Source: Faecalibacterium prausnitzii
GTDB lineage: Bacteria; Bacillota; Clostridia; Oscillospirales; Ruminococcaceae
Assembly (NCBI RefSeq): GCF_003287495.1
Contig: NZ_PRLE01000001.1
Location: forward strand, 124,001 to 188,000
Length of the DNA: 64,000 nt
Direction of reading: 5' to 3'
In this document: positions 46,810 through 53,272 of the stretch, piece by piece
Position numbering within the stretch: position 1 is the first letter of the stretch
Layout of the letters: each line of letters begins with the position of its first letter
The notes under the pieces: generated by a model
The model's input: only the letters and a program-made list of their open reading frames with translations
The model's database searches: none
What the model was told of the DNA's origin: nothing
Position numbers and translations under genes: made by a program

Positions 46810-48643
46810 AGCAGGGACCTCCTAACAGATGATTGGCACCGCAGCCGCTGCAGGCACGGTTGCAGGGTTTGGTGGTCTGGGCAGCAAGAGCCTTGTTGTA
46901 CTCCCGCACCAGGAAATCATGGGTAATGCCGTAGTCCATATGAGACCAGGGCGTCACCTCATCCAGCCCGATGGGACGCTGGCAGTAGAAGCGCGGGTCA
47001 ACGCCCAGGTCTTCAAACACCTGCATCCAGGTATCGTACTTGAAGCACTCCTCCCAGCCGTCGAAGTAGCAGCCCCGCTTGTAAGCTTCCAGAATGACCG
47101 GAGCCAGACGGCGGTCACCCTTGGCAAACACGCCCTCGAGGAAGCTGGTGGTACTGTCGTGGTAGTTGACCTTGATCTTCCGGCTGTGCACGCTCTCCAG
47201 CAGATGCTTCTGCTTGGCTTGCAGGGTCTCAGCCGTGTCCATGGGCACAAACTGGAACGGCGTGTGGGGCTTGGGCACAAAACAGGCGCAGCTGATGGTC
47301 ACCTGAACGCCGCGGCCCTTGGCATGGTCCATACTATAATAAAGGTCTACGACTTTCTGGGCCGTCTCGGCAATGCCCTCGATATCCTCCAGCGTCTCGG
47401 TAGGCAGGCCCATCATAAAGTAGAGCTTGACCGAAGAATAGCCGCCCTTGAATGCAATGCGGCAGGTCTTCTCGATCTCGTCCCAGGTAACATTTTTGTT
47501 GATGACATTGCGCAGGCGCTGGGTACCGGCCTCCGCCGCAAACGTCAGGCCGCTCTTGCGCACCTTGGTGGTCTTTTCAATAAGGCTCTCGGAGAAGTTG
47601 TCCACACGCAGAGACGGCAGCGAAAGACTGACATGCTCTTTGGGTGCCCACTCGTTCAAATCATCCAACAGCTCTTCCAGCTGGCCGTGGTCGGAAGTGG
47701 ACAAGCTGGACAGACTGAGCTCTTCGTAGCCCGTGTTGGAGCAGAGCTCCTGGGCGGCCTTGTTCAGCAAATTGGCATCCCGCTGGCGCATGGGGCGGTA
47801 CAAAAAGCCCGCCTGGCAGAAACGGCAGCCACGGACACAGCCGCGCAGCACCTCAATGCTGGCGCGGTCCTGGATGGCACCCACCATTGGGACGACGAAA
47901 TTTGTCGGCGGCGTAAACTCGTTCAGATCCTTGATGATGGCCTTGGTGATTTTGGCCGGAATGCCCGACTCATTGGGCGTGATGGCTTCGATCCGACCGT
48001 CTTCCTGATAGGTAACATCGTAGAACGCCGGGATATACACGCCCGGAATTTTAGCAATTCGGAGCAGCAGCTCTTTTTTGGAGACGCCGCCCTCCTTTTT
48101 GGCTTTCTCAATTTCGGCGCAGATGCCGGGCAGCTGATTCTCACCCTCGCCCAGCTGAATAACGTCAAAGAAATCCGCAATGGGCTCCGCATTGCAGGCA
48201 CAGGGGCCGCCTGCCACGATCAGCGGCCAGGATCCATCACGGTCTTTGGAATAAAACGGGATACCTGCCAGGTCCAGCATGGCCAGGATGTTGGTATAGG
48301 AAAGCTCGTATTGGAGGGTAAAGCCCACCGCGTCAAAATCCGTGAGCGGATCCTTGCTCTCCATGGTATACAGAGGCAGCTGCAGCCGCTCCATTTCCGC
48401 TTTCATATCCAGCCAGGGCATAAAAGCACGCTCGCACCACCAGTTTTCGTGGGAGTTGAGCAGCTCATACAGGATTTTCTCCCCCAGGAATGACATACCC
48501 ACTTCATAGGTATCCGGGAAGCAGAACGCAAACCGCACATCCACGTTGTTTTTATCTTTATATACGCTGCCCGGCTCGCCACCGGTGTAACGGCCCGGCT
48601 TCTGCACCCGGCCCAGCGCTTCTTTCAGTTTTGGGTCAAACAT
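46784..48643 (-). CDS. TIGR03960 family B12-binding-domain radical SAM protein
   Basis: A 619-residue radical SAM protein. An N-terminal cobalamin-binding-like domain (VDVRFAFCFPDTYEVGMSFLGEKILYELLN; GPCACNAEPIADFFDVIQLGEGE) precedes the radical SAM core with its cysteine triad in RGCVRGCRFCQAGFLYRP (CxxxCxxC). The C-terminus has a cysteine cluster (PCNRACSGCGANHLLGGPCFD) that could hold another cluster. Its chemistry is unknown. It is the last chromosomal gene before the prophage boundary and has its own promoter. Confidence 0.92.
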   Translation of the reverse strand: MFDPKLKEALGRVQKPGRYTGGEPGSVYKDKNNVDVRFAFCFPDTYEVGMSFLGEKILYELLNSHENWWCERAFMPWLDMKAEMERLQLPLYTMESKDPLTDFDAVGFTLQYELSYTNILAMLDLAGIPFYSKDRDGSWPLIVAGGPCACNAEPIADFFDVIQLGEGENQLPGICAEIEKAKKEGGVSKKELLLRIAKIPGVYIPAFYDVTYQEDGRIEAITPNESGIPAKITKAIIKDLNEFTPPTNFVVPMVGAIQDRASIEVLRGCVRGCRFCQAGFLYRPMRQRDANLLNKAAQELCSNTGYEELSLSSLSTSDHGQLEELLDDLNEWAPKEHVSLSLPSLRVDNFSESLIEKTTKVRKSGLTFAAEAGTQRLRNVINKNVTWDEIEKTCRIAFKGGYSSVKLYFMMGLPTETLEDIEGIAETAQKVVDLYYSMDHAKGRGVQVTISCACFVPKPHTPFQFVPMDTAETLQAKQKHLLESVHSRKIKVNYHDSTTSFLEGVFAKGDRRLAPVILEAYKRGCYFDGWEECFKYDTWMQVFEDLGVDPRFYCQRPIGLDEVTPWSHMDYGITHDFLVREYNKALAAQTTKPCNRACSGCGANHLLGGPCFDYSQNLV

Positions 48644-48680
48644 CCATTTCCTCCATGACAGAATGATTTTCTATTGTTGT

Positions 48681-48709
48681 ATTGTACCTTATTTGACCAA
48701 GGATTGCAA
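48681..48709 (-). promoter_or_regulatory. Promoter of the radical SAM gene
   Basis: Minus strand TTGCAA (48704-48709), 17 bases, TACAAT (48681-48686), 38 bases before the start codon. Confidence 0.6.
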
Positions 48710-48730
48710 GAAAAGAAAGACACACAAACA

Positions 48731-48780
48731 AAAATCCCCGAAAACTGGCTTCACAAACCAACTTTCAGGGATTTCTTTTT
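48731..48780 (-). terminator. Terminator of the interrupted tRNA gene
   Basis: On the minus strand AAATCCCTGAAAGTTGG pairs imperfectly with CCAGTTTTCGGGGATTT, followed by T. It directly follows the tRNA 3' fragment, so it is the original terminator of that tRNA gene on the chromosomal side. Confidence 0.75.
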
Positions 48781-48824
48781 GGAGCTACTGATCCGATTCG
48801 AACGGACGACCTGCTCATTACGAG
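48780..48824 (-). other. tRNA-Thr(CGT) 3' fragment: prophage attachment site
   Basis: On the minus strand the sequence reads as the 3' part of a tRNA: anticodon loop CTCGTAA (anticodon CGT), stem half TGAGC, variable loop AGGTC, T-arm GTCCG/TTCGAAT/CGGAT, acceptor strand CAGTAGC, discriminator T and CCA. The 5' anticodon-stem half that should be GCTCA reads GCACG, and no D-arm or acceptor partner is present. This is what remains at one end after site-specific integration into a tRNA gene; the complete tRNA is expected at the far end. Confidence 0.85.
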
Positions 48825-48919
48825 CGTGCATCAATTCTGTGAATTATATCGCATTATCATCATTTATACAAATTCTTTGCGCCACCTTGTCGCCACCCGT
48901 TTCATTTCAGCGCCACCTC

Positions 48920-49342
48920 TTATTTCCGCTCTTCTTTCCCTTTCTTCCGCAGCACGTCCACCGCCTGAGTGATCGTCTCCGGAATGGGCACCCCCATCAG
49001 CCCGGCGTTCTCAATGATCGAGATTGCCTCGTTCGCCATAAAGCCGATGATGGCAGCATTCCGGATGAAGCTGGAACCCATCACCTTGTCCAGCTGGCAG
49101 GCTACCAGCACCACCAGCAGCGTCACACCTTTGCGGCAGAGCCCTTTCCAGCCCGCCAGGCTTTCCAGTGCTCCGCTCTCCGTCTTGGGGCTGGTGTGGA
49201 AGATGCCCGCCACCATCAGCCCGGTGATGTAGTCGATGGCCATAAAGGTCACAAGCGCCGCCAGCGCCGTGTCCCAGCCGCCAAAGGCGGTGGCAATGGC
49301 CCCGCCTACAATGCCAATGATCGTGCACACTTCATTTTTCAT
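48920..49342 (-). CDS. Phage holin family protein
   Basis: Membrane-pore protein that lets the endolysin reach the cell wall. The 140 residues have hydrophobic segments (TIIGIVGGAIATAFGGW, ALAALVTFMAIDYITGLMVAG, GVTLLVVLVACQLDKVMG, AAIIGFMANEAISIIENAG) and match the TcdE/phage holin_4 family (MAIDYITGLMVAGIFHTSPKTESG...SLAGWKGLCRKG). A charged tail RKKGKEERK ends it. It lies 12 bases after the endolysin gene, forming a lysis cassette at the prophage end. Confidence 0.92.
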   Translation of the reverse strand: MKNEVCTIIGIVGGAIATAFGGWDTALAALVTFMAIDYITGLMVAGIFHTSPKTESGALESLAGWKGLCRKGVTLLVVLVACQLDKVMGSSFIRNAAIIGFMANEAISIIENAGLMGVPIPETITQAVDVLRKKGKEERK

Positions 49343-49354
49343 GGTTCTTTCCTC

Positions 49355-49783
49355 CTATAATGTCCATCTGCTCTTTTTCGGCCGGGTGTCCACATGCACC
49401 CAGCCTGTTTTCCGTTTGGGGTGGGCTTTGTCCTTGGGGTAGCGTCCAATACCGCCCCGTTCCGGCAGCAGCGTCTCGGCATAGTCCGCCACGGCAGCGA
49501 TCGTCACACCCTCCACCCAGAAATCCGCAGCCCGGCCCAGCAGGTGCTGGCTGGTTTTGGAGCCGTTCACATCCGGGCGGGCGTTGTAGCTGCCGGTGCG
49601 GTATCCGCTGGTAATGTGCAGCGGCTTGCCAAAGTGCTCCCGGATGCGCTGCAATACCACCACCAGCTCCTCGTCGATCATGATTGGGTCGCTGCCGTCC
49701 TTGCAGGCAAACTCTCTTACCCTAAAGTTGGCGCTCAGTTTCTTCTCGCCGTCCTTGGCGAGAGAATACGTTTCGATTCCCAT
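49355..49783 (-). CDS. Phage endolysin, peptidase M15 (D-Ala-D-Ala carboxypeptidase type)
   Basis: Predicted cell-wall peptidase of the M15_3 family, 142 residues. Zinc-binding residues are in TSQHLLGRAADFWVEG (HxxxxxxD) and TGWVHVDTRP (HxD). LSANFRVREFACKDGSDPIMIDEELV and HITSGYRTGSYNARPD are typical. The ATG at 49783 has AAGGTG seven bases upstream; an in-frame ATG 15 bases earlier lacks a clear site. It is followed by the holin. Confidence 0.9.
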   Translation of the reverse strand: MGIETYSLAKDGEKKLSANFRVREFACKDGSDPIMIDEELVVVLQRIREHFGKPLHITSGYRTGSYNARPDVNGSKTSQHLLGRAADFWVEGVTIAAVADYAETLLPERGGIGRYPKDKAHPKRKTGWVHVDTRPKKSRWTL

Positions 49784-49887
49784 GTTTTTCACCTTCATTT
49801 TGAAATTTTGTCCAGCTTACTTCTCCGTAATTTAACCCCGAGAGAAAGTAATGCAAATCATCGGAATTGCTGTTGCTTGATTTAAGC

Positions 49888-50319
49888 TTATTCGATTCTC
49901 CAGCCCCCCTGATATACGAAAAAACCTAGTTGGATGGCGCAACTTATTCCATCAGGTGTCGTCGCTATCAGCCTACATTTACATACGCCTACGACATTAG
50001 TAGCAGTCAGTGTGCATGTCGTGGCATTTTGCGCACTAATGTCGACGTCATTTTGATCGCTTATGGTCCATTTAATCGATAGGTTTGTTGCATTGGATGG
50101 CGTAAAGACCGCCTTGATGATACATGTAGCACCCTTTTTACTTGCAATTTCCAGCTTCACGCCCGTCACAGGGATATAGCTCTGGTACACCAGCCTTGCT
50201 TTCCCGCCCACGCCAACGTATACTTTTTTGACTTTGCGGGCTTTGCCGCCTACTCCCACATACAGGGCTTTCACTTTGCGGGCTTTGCTGCCAACGCCCA
50301 CCAATAAATTCTTTGCCAT
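49888..50319 (-). CDS. Phage protein with VGVGGKARKVK repeats and Ig-like domain
   Basis: A 143-residue structural-type protein. The first 45 residues contain three copies of a motif like VGVGGKARKVKxxY (LLVGVGSKARKVKAL, YVGVGGKARKVKKV, YVGVGGKARLVYQS). A beta-rich domain of about 90 residues follows (VTGVKLEIASKKGATCIIKAVFTPSNATNLSIKWTISDQ), resembling bacterial Ig-like (BIG2) domains. Such proteins occur in Firmicute phages as tail-tip or decoration components. The role here is inferred. It is preceded by a repeat-containing leader. Confidence 0.75.
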   Translation of the reverse strand: MAKNLLVGVGSKARKVKALYVGVGGKARKVKKVYVGVGGKARLVYQSYIPVTGVKLEIASKKGATCIIKAVFTPSNATNLSIKWTISDQNDVDISAQNATTCTLTATNVVGVCKCRLIATTPDGISCAIQLGFFVYQGGWRIE

Positions 50320-50339
50320 AGAACTACCTACCCTTGATA

Positions 50340-50359
50340 ACAGGGCCCTCCATTTTGAA
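50340..50359 (-). repeat. Leader cassette copy 1
   Basis: ACAGGGCCCTCCATTTTGAA (plus strand), identical to 51625-51644 and similar to 50868-50893. Like copy at 51625, it is followed after 17-18 bases by CGGTCTGGTGC. It lies just upstream of the VGVGGKA gene. On the minus strand it includes ATGGAGGGCCCTGT, which could start a tiny leader peptide or act as a ribosome site. Confidence 0.7.
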
Positions 50360-50387
50360 TTTTCGCAAAGCTTAATTCGGTCTGGTG

Positions 50388-50412
50388 CTGTCAGCTTCGC
50401 TGACTGAGAGGT
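50388..50412 (-). repeat. Palindromic repeat copy A (partial)
   Basis: Plus strand GTCAGCTTCGCTGAC followed by TGAGAGG. On the minus strand it reads CCTCTCAGTC with a 6-bp hairpin GTCAGC/GCTGAC. The second hairpin of the family is missing. It lies between the CmpB-like and VGVGGKA genes. Confidence 0.75.
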
Positions 50413-50436
50413 TGTCCCCCTCCCGATGCTTGTGCA

Positions 50437-50856
50437 TCAAACCCACTTGTACCTCGGCTTCTCCTCGTGGAACAGCCTCCACCGCAGTGCGTCATCCACA
50501 AAGATGCAGAGAACGCTCAGCGCCGCCCACAGTAGGCTGAACGGCAGGCAGATTTGTCCCAGCAGGTTGCAGGGCAGGCCCGAGTAGTCCCAGATGCCGA
50601 GGTTCAGATATAAATTCAGGATGATCCCCGCCACCAGCTCCACGGCTGTCACCAGGGCGCTGCCGCAGAGCGCCTGCTTCCAGATGGGCATTTCCCAGGG
50701 CAGGTAGTTGTTTAAGCCCCCGATGAGCACAAAACACACCCCGCCCACAATGCCCATGGTCCAGTGGGTGCGGCCCCGCCAGAGCAGCTCCACACCCATA
50801 TAGAGCATCCCGCCCAGCGCCGCTAAGATGGATAGTTTCACAAATTCCCGTTTCAT
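50437..50856 (-). CDS. CmpB-like (ABC_trans_CmpB) membrane protein of phage
   Basis: A 139-residue membrane protein with about four hydrophobic segments (FVKLSILAALGGMLYMGVELLW; MGIVGGVCFVLIGGLNN; ALCGSALVTAVELVAGIILNLYLN; LPFSLLWAALSVLCIFVDDALRW). WRGRTHWTMGIVGGVCF and NLGIWDYSGLPCNLLGQICLPFSLLW match the family annotated as putative ABC-transporter permease CmpB. Its placement close to the lysis genes suggests a role at the membrane during lysis, but that is only inference. Confidence 0.78.
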   Translation of the reverse strand: MKREFVKLSILAALGGMLYMGVELLWRGRTHWTMGIVGGVCFVLIGGLNNYLPWEMPIWKQALCGSALVTAVELVAGIILNLYLNLGIWDYSGLPCNLLGQICLPFSLLWAALSVLCIFVDDALRWRLFHEEKPRYKWV

Positions 50857-50867
50857 CGATCCATTGC

Positions 50868-50893
50868 TCCATTTTAAATTTTTCGCGCAAGCC
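50868..50893 (-). repeat. Leader cassette copy 2 (diverged)
   Basis: Plus strand GCTCCATTTTAAATTTTTCG, similar to the CCTCCATTTTGAATTTTCG part of copy 1. It lies just upstream of the CmpB-like gene start, the same relative position as in the other copies. Confidence 0.55.
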
Positions 50894-50900
50894 CTCCCTC

Positions 50901-50955
50901 TTTGCTAAGGGCTCGCCCTTTGGGTGAGCTGGCGAGCGTCAGCGAGACTGAGAGG
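50901..50955 (-). repeat. Palindromic repeat copy B
   Basis: On the minus strand it starts CCTCTCAGTC, has a TCGC-type spacer, then GCTCACCCAAAGGGCGAGC as the second hairpin (with one mismatch) and the conserved end GAGCCCTTAGC. Its 5' part encodes the last residues and the stop codon of the preceding gene (TSQSR, stop). Confidence 0.75.
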
Positions 50956-51601
50956 TCTCCAGCTTCTTCGCAATGGCCTCCACCTGCTCTTTTGCCTTCT
51001 GCAGGATATCCGCCACCTCGGCTTTCAGGTCCTCCGGCAGCTCCACGCCATAGGAGATGCCTTTCAGCACCTCCAGGCTGTTTTCCCGCCTGATCCACTG
51101 CCGCAAAGCGTTGTTGTAGGTGGTCTGCTGGGTGATGGCGCTCTGCTTTGCCGTGTACAGCGTCACGATGTCGGCGGCAGAGTACAGCTTGCACTGCTTT
51201 CCGTCTGCGTGGTAGGGGTAGGCCGTGGCCCCCAGCATCACTGCGTTGAACACGCCGTCGATGTTGGATTGGTCGGGCACCTCCAGTGAGAAATGCTCCT
51301 GCCTGCCGTCGCCAAACAGCACGTCGATGCCGCTCGTAATGGCTGCTTCGCAGGCGTCGGAAGCCGCTTTTAGCTTCTCGGTGCGCATGGTCTCCATCTG
51401 TTCGGCCTCACTGGGCGGCATGGGCACTTCACCGTAGTCGTACACCGTGTAGGTGCTGTTTTCGATGCTGATGCCCCAGTATTTCTCACCTGGGGCCGCA
51501 TTCTGGTTGTGCTCCTCCACCGTCTTGCTGATGGCGTCGTAGGTGGCAAAGTTCTCCCCCTCTTCCACCGGGGCAGTATAACCGGGTTGAATGATCTCCA
51601 T
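50939..51601 (-). CDS. DUF4376-like phage tail-associated protein
   Basis: A 220-residue protein. The central part, MRTEKLKAASDACEAAITSGIDVLFGDGRQEHFSLEVPDQSNIDGVFNAVMLG...YPYHADGKQCKLYSAADIVTLY, resembles the DUF4376 domain of phage tail or tail-assembly proteins. The C-terminal half is helical. The last residues, TSQSR, and the stop are encoded by palindromic repeat copy B, so the original C-terminus may have been replaced. It follows the tail-tip genes. Confidence 0.75.
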   Translation of the reverse strand: MEIIQPGYTAPVEEGENFATYDAISKTVEEHNQNAAPGEKYWGISIENSTYTVYDYGEVPMPPSEAEQMETMRTEKLKAASDACEAAITSGIDVLFGDGRQEHFSLEVPDQSNIDGVFNAVMLGATAYPYHADGKQCKLYSAADIVTLYTAKQSAITQQTTYNNALRQWIRRENSLEVLKGISYGVELPEDLKAEVADILQKAKEQVEAIAKKLETSQSR

Positions 51602-51624
51602 ATTCTATCCTCCTGACGAGGGCG

Positions 51625-51644
51625 ACAGGGCCCTCCATTTTGAA
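51625..51644 (-). repeat. Leader cassette copy 3
   Basis: ACAGGGCCCTCCATTTTGAA (plus strand), identical to 50340-50359. CGGTCTGGTGC follows 17 bases later, as in copy 1. It lies directly upstream of the DUF4376-like gene start. Confidence 0.7.
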
Positions 51645-51684
51645 ATTCATAGAAACCCAAGCGGTCTGGTGCCGTTAACGGACA

Positions 51685-51734
51685 TGCCAAGGGCTCTCCT
51701 GTCAGGAGAGCTGTCGCCGTAGGCGACTGAGAGG
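51685..51734 (-). repeat. Palindromic repeat copy C (full, 50 bases)
   Basis: Full-length copy with two hairpins: GTCGCC/GGCGAC and GCTCTCC/GGAGAGC. It differs from the in-frame copy at 57465-57514 at only two bases, which pair with each other in the second stem (T-A here, C-G there). Confidence 0.85.
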
Positions 51735-51753
51735 TCCTACCGGAACAGCGCTC

Positions 51754-52347
51754 TTACTCATACACCAGCAGCACCACGCCGCTGGTCAGGGCACTCCCTG
51801 CCCCGGGGTCACTGGTCCGGCTCTGGATGCTGTACCCGCCCACATTCGCTGCCGTGGTGGCGTTCTTGGCAAGATCTGCGCTCTTGGCATTGGTCGCGTT
51901 GGCCGCCGTGTCTGCCGACGCCGCGCTGGCTGCACGTGTGGCGCTGTCCGCCGTTCCCGCTGCCTCCGCTTTGCCCACCACACTTCCGTGGAAACTTCCA
52001 TCTCTCCCAAACCAGCTCTTCACCGCACCGTTCAGTGCAAGAGAAAATCCGCTTGCCGCCCCCAGCAGGTTCCAGATCAGAGTCCCCCGCCCAGCTGCAT
52101 CGGTCTGCAAATACACTTCCGCACCGTCTTCTTCCCCGCTCCACCCGATTTTTCTGGACGTCGCACTTTTTCCAATGGACGGGAATTTCAGCGGCCCGCT
52201 CAGGGTGCCCCCTGTCTTGTCAAACTTCTTTGCCAGCGCGTCCCCCGCCGCTTTGGCGTCCGCTGCCACATTTTCTTTTGTCAGCGTCTGGTCCGTGATC
52301 AGGCTGAACGCTCCCTCACTGCCCACGCTCATTGGCCCAAATGCCAT
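51754..52347 (-). CDS. Phage tail fibre-type protein
   Basis: A 197-residue fibre protein. The N-terminal part (MAFGPMSVGSEGAFSLITDQTLTKENVAADAKAAGDAL) and DKTGGTLSGPLKF are typical of tail-fibre shafts. An alanine-rich stretch (about 130-170, ADSATRAASAASADTAANATNAKSADLAKNATTAANVGGY) leads to a tip module ending TSDPGAGSALTSGVVLLVYE. The same tip occurs in the neighbouring 52430 gene. It follows a GGAGATT site and is probably part of the receptor-contact structure. Confidence 0.82.
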   Translation of the reverse strand: MAFGPMSVGSEGAFSLITDQTLTKENVAADAKAAGDALAKKFDKTGGTLSGPLKFPSIGKSATSRKIGWSGEEDGAEVYLQTDAAGRGTLIWNLLGAASGFSLALNGAVKSWFGRDGSFHGSVVGKAEAAGTADSATRAASAASADTAANATNAKSADLAKNATTAANVGGYSIQSRTSDPGAGSALTSGVVLLVYE

Positions 52348-52370
52348 TTTTAATCTCCTTTCCTCTTAAA

Positions 52371-52410
52371 CTCCCCTTTCAAGGGGAGCTGGCGCAAAGC
52401 GCCTGAGAGG
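52371..52410 (-). repeat. Palindromic repeat copy D
   Basis: Minus strand CCTCTCAG, then hairpin GGCGCTTTGCGCC, then CTCCCCTTGAAAGGGGAG. It lies between two tail-fibre genes, 20 bases after the upstream stop codon and before the downstream ribosome site. Confidence 0.8.
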
Positions 52411-52429
52411 TCTTAACGAAATAGCGCTC

Positions 52430-52789
52430 TTACTCATACACAAACAAAAATTTGTTCGTCGTCAGGCTGCTTCCCGCCCCCGGGTCGCTGGTCTGCACCC
52501 CAAAGGTAAAGCCGTTCACGCTGGCCGCCGTGCCACCAGCACTTCCAGATCCTGCGTAGTTGTGGGTGTGGCTGCTGTTGGCCTTTCCGTTGAGCTTCGT
52601 GTCAATCTCGCTCTCGGTGTAGTAGCGGCTATCGTGGTTGTGGCTGGCTGCTGCAAAATCTCCGGTGTTTTTCACGGCGGCCGTCCCCAGCCCGTCTACC
52701 TGCTCCGCTTTGGTGGCCGGGTAAAGCAGCATCTTGTTGCCGCTTGCGTCCTTACAGGTCATCAGGACCTTTGCTTCTGTCGTCGCCAA
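52430..52789 (-). CDS. Short tail fibre protein with shared tip module
   Basis: A 119-residue fibre protein. It contains ASHNHDSRYYTESEIDTKLNGKANSSHTHNYAG, a His-rich motif common in phage tail fibres, and ends with the tip module VQTSDPGAGSSLTTNKFLFVYE, which parallels the 51754 gene. Both share even the stop codon context (GTGTATGAGTAAGAGCGCT). It lies between the 52814 gene and palindromic repeat copy D. Confidence 0.8.
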   Translation of the reverse strand: MATTEAKVLMTCKDASGNKMLLYPATKAEQVDGLGTAAVKNTGDFAAASHNHDSRYYTESEIDTKLNGKANSSHTHNYAGSGSAGGTAASVNGFTFGVQTSDPGAGSSLTTNKFLFVYE

Positions 52790-52813
52790 AGAGCTCTCCT
52801 CCTTTCCGGCCTC

Positions 52814-53254
52814 TTAAAGGATCTGGAACCACAGGTCGCCCGCTTTCAGGCCCGTCGGTTCACTGGCCTGGGCGTAGATCACCGGCATGGCAATATTTAC
52901 CCCCTTGCTGGTAACGGTCTGGGCCGTGCCGTTCACCTTGATGGTCTCGATCTTGTTCACCTGGGCCCCTGCCGCAATGCCGTTCAGCTTGTTCAGCAGG
53001 TCCGTGGTAAAGTCGTTAGTGGAGAGCACCTTGCTGCCGTCTTTCTTCACGTAGCTGTTCAGGGCATTCGTGATGTCCTCCGGGGTCGCCTTGCCGTTCA
53101 GGGCCGCAATGTATTCCGCCAGCTTAGCCGAGAGCGTCACCTCGGTGCCGTTATCGTCCAGCACCACATTGTCGGTGTTGGTCTTGAGCATCAGGTCTGT
53201 GATCACGCCCTCCACCAGTGCCCGCGCAATTGCATTTTTTACACTTGTTGCCAT
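52814..53254 (-). CDS. Tail/baseplate-type protein
   Basis: A 146-residue protein typical of phage tail-fibre assemblies: a helical N-terminus, KDGSKVLSTNDFTTDLLNKLNGIAAGAQVNKIETIKVNGTAQTVTSKGVNIAMP, and a small C-terminal beta segment ending GDLWFQIL. The NKIETIKVNG unit is like the VNG repeats of the neighbouring 53273 gene. No enzyme motif is visible. Confidence 0.75.
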   Translation of the reverse strand: MATSVKNAIARALVEGVITDLMLKTNTDNVVLDDNGTEVTLSAKLAEYIAALNGKATPEDITNALNSYVKKDGSKVLSTNDFTTDLLNKLNGIAAGAQVNKIETIKVNGTAQTVTSKGVNIAMPVIYAQASEPTGLKAGDLWFQIL

Positions 53255-53272
53255 ATCTCTACCCCTTTTCTG

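Noticed and set aside
48781-48900. A complete tRNA-Thr gene
   Set aside because: The 3' half is perfect, but no D-arm, 5' acceptor strand or matching 5' anticodon stem is present upstream on the minus strand.
50388-52410. CRISPR array from the recurring repeats
   Set aside because: The copies are far apart, separated by whole genes, vary in length, and have no regular spacers or cas genes.
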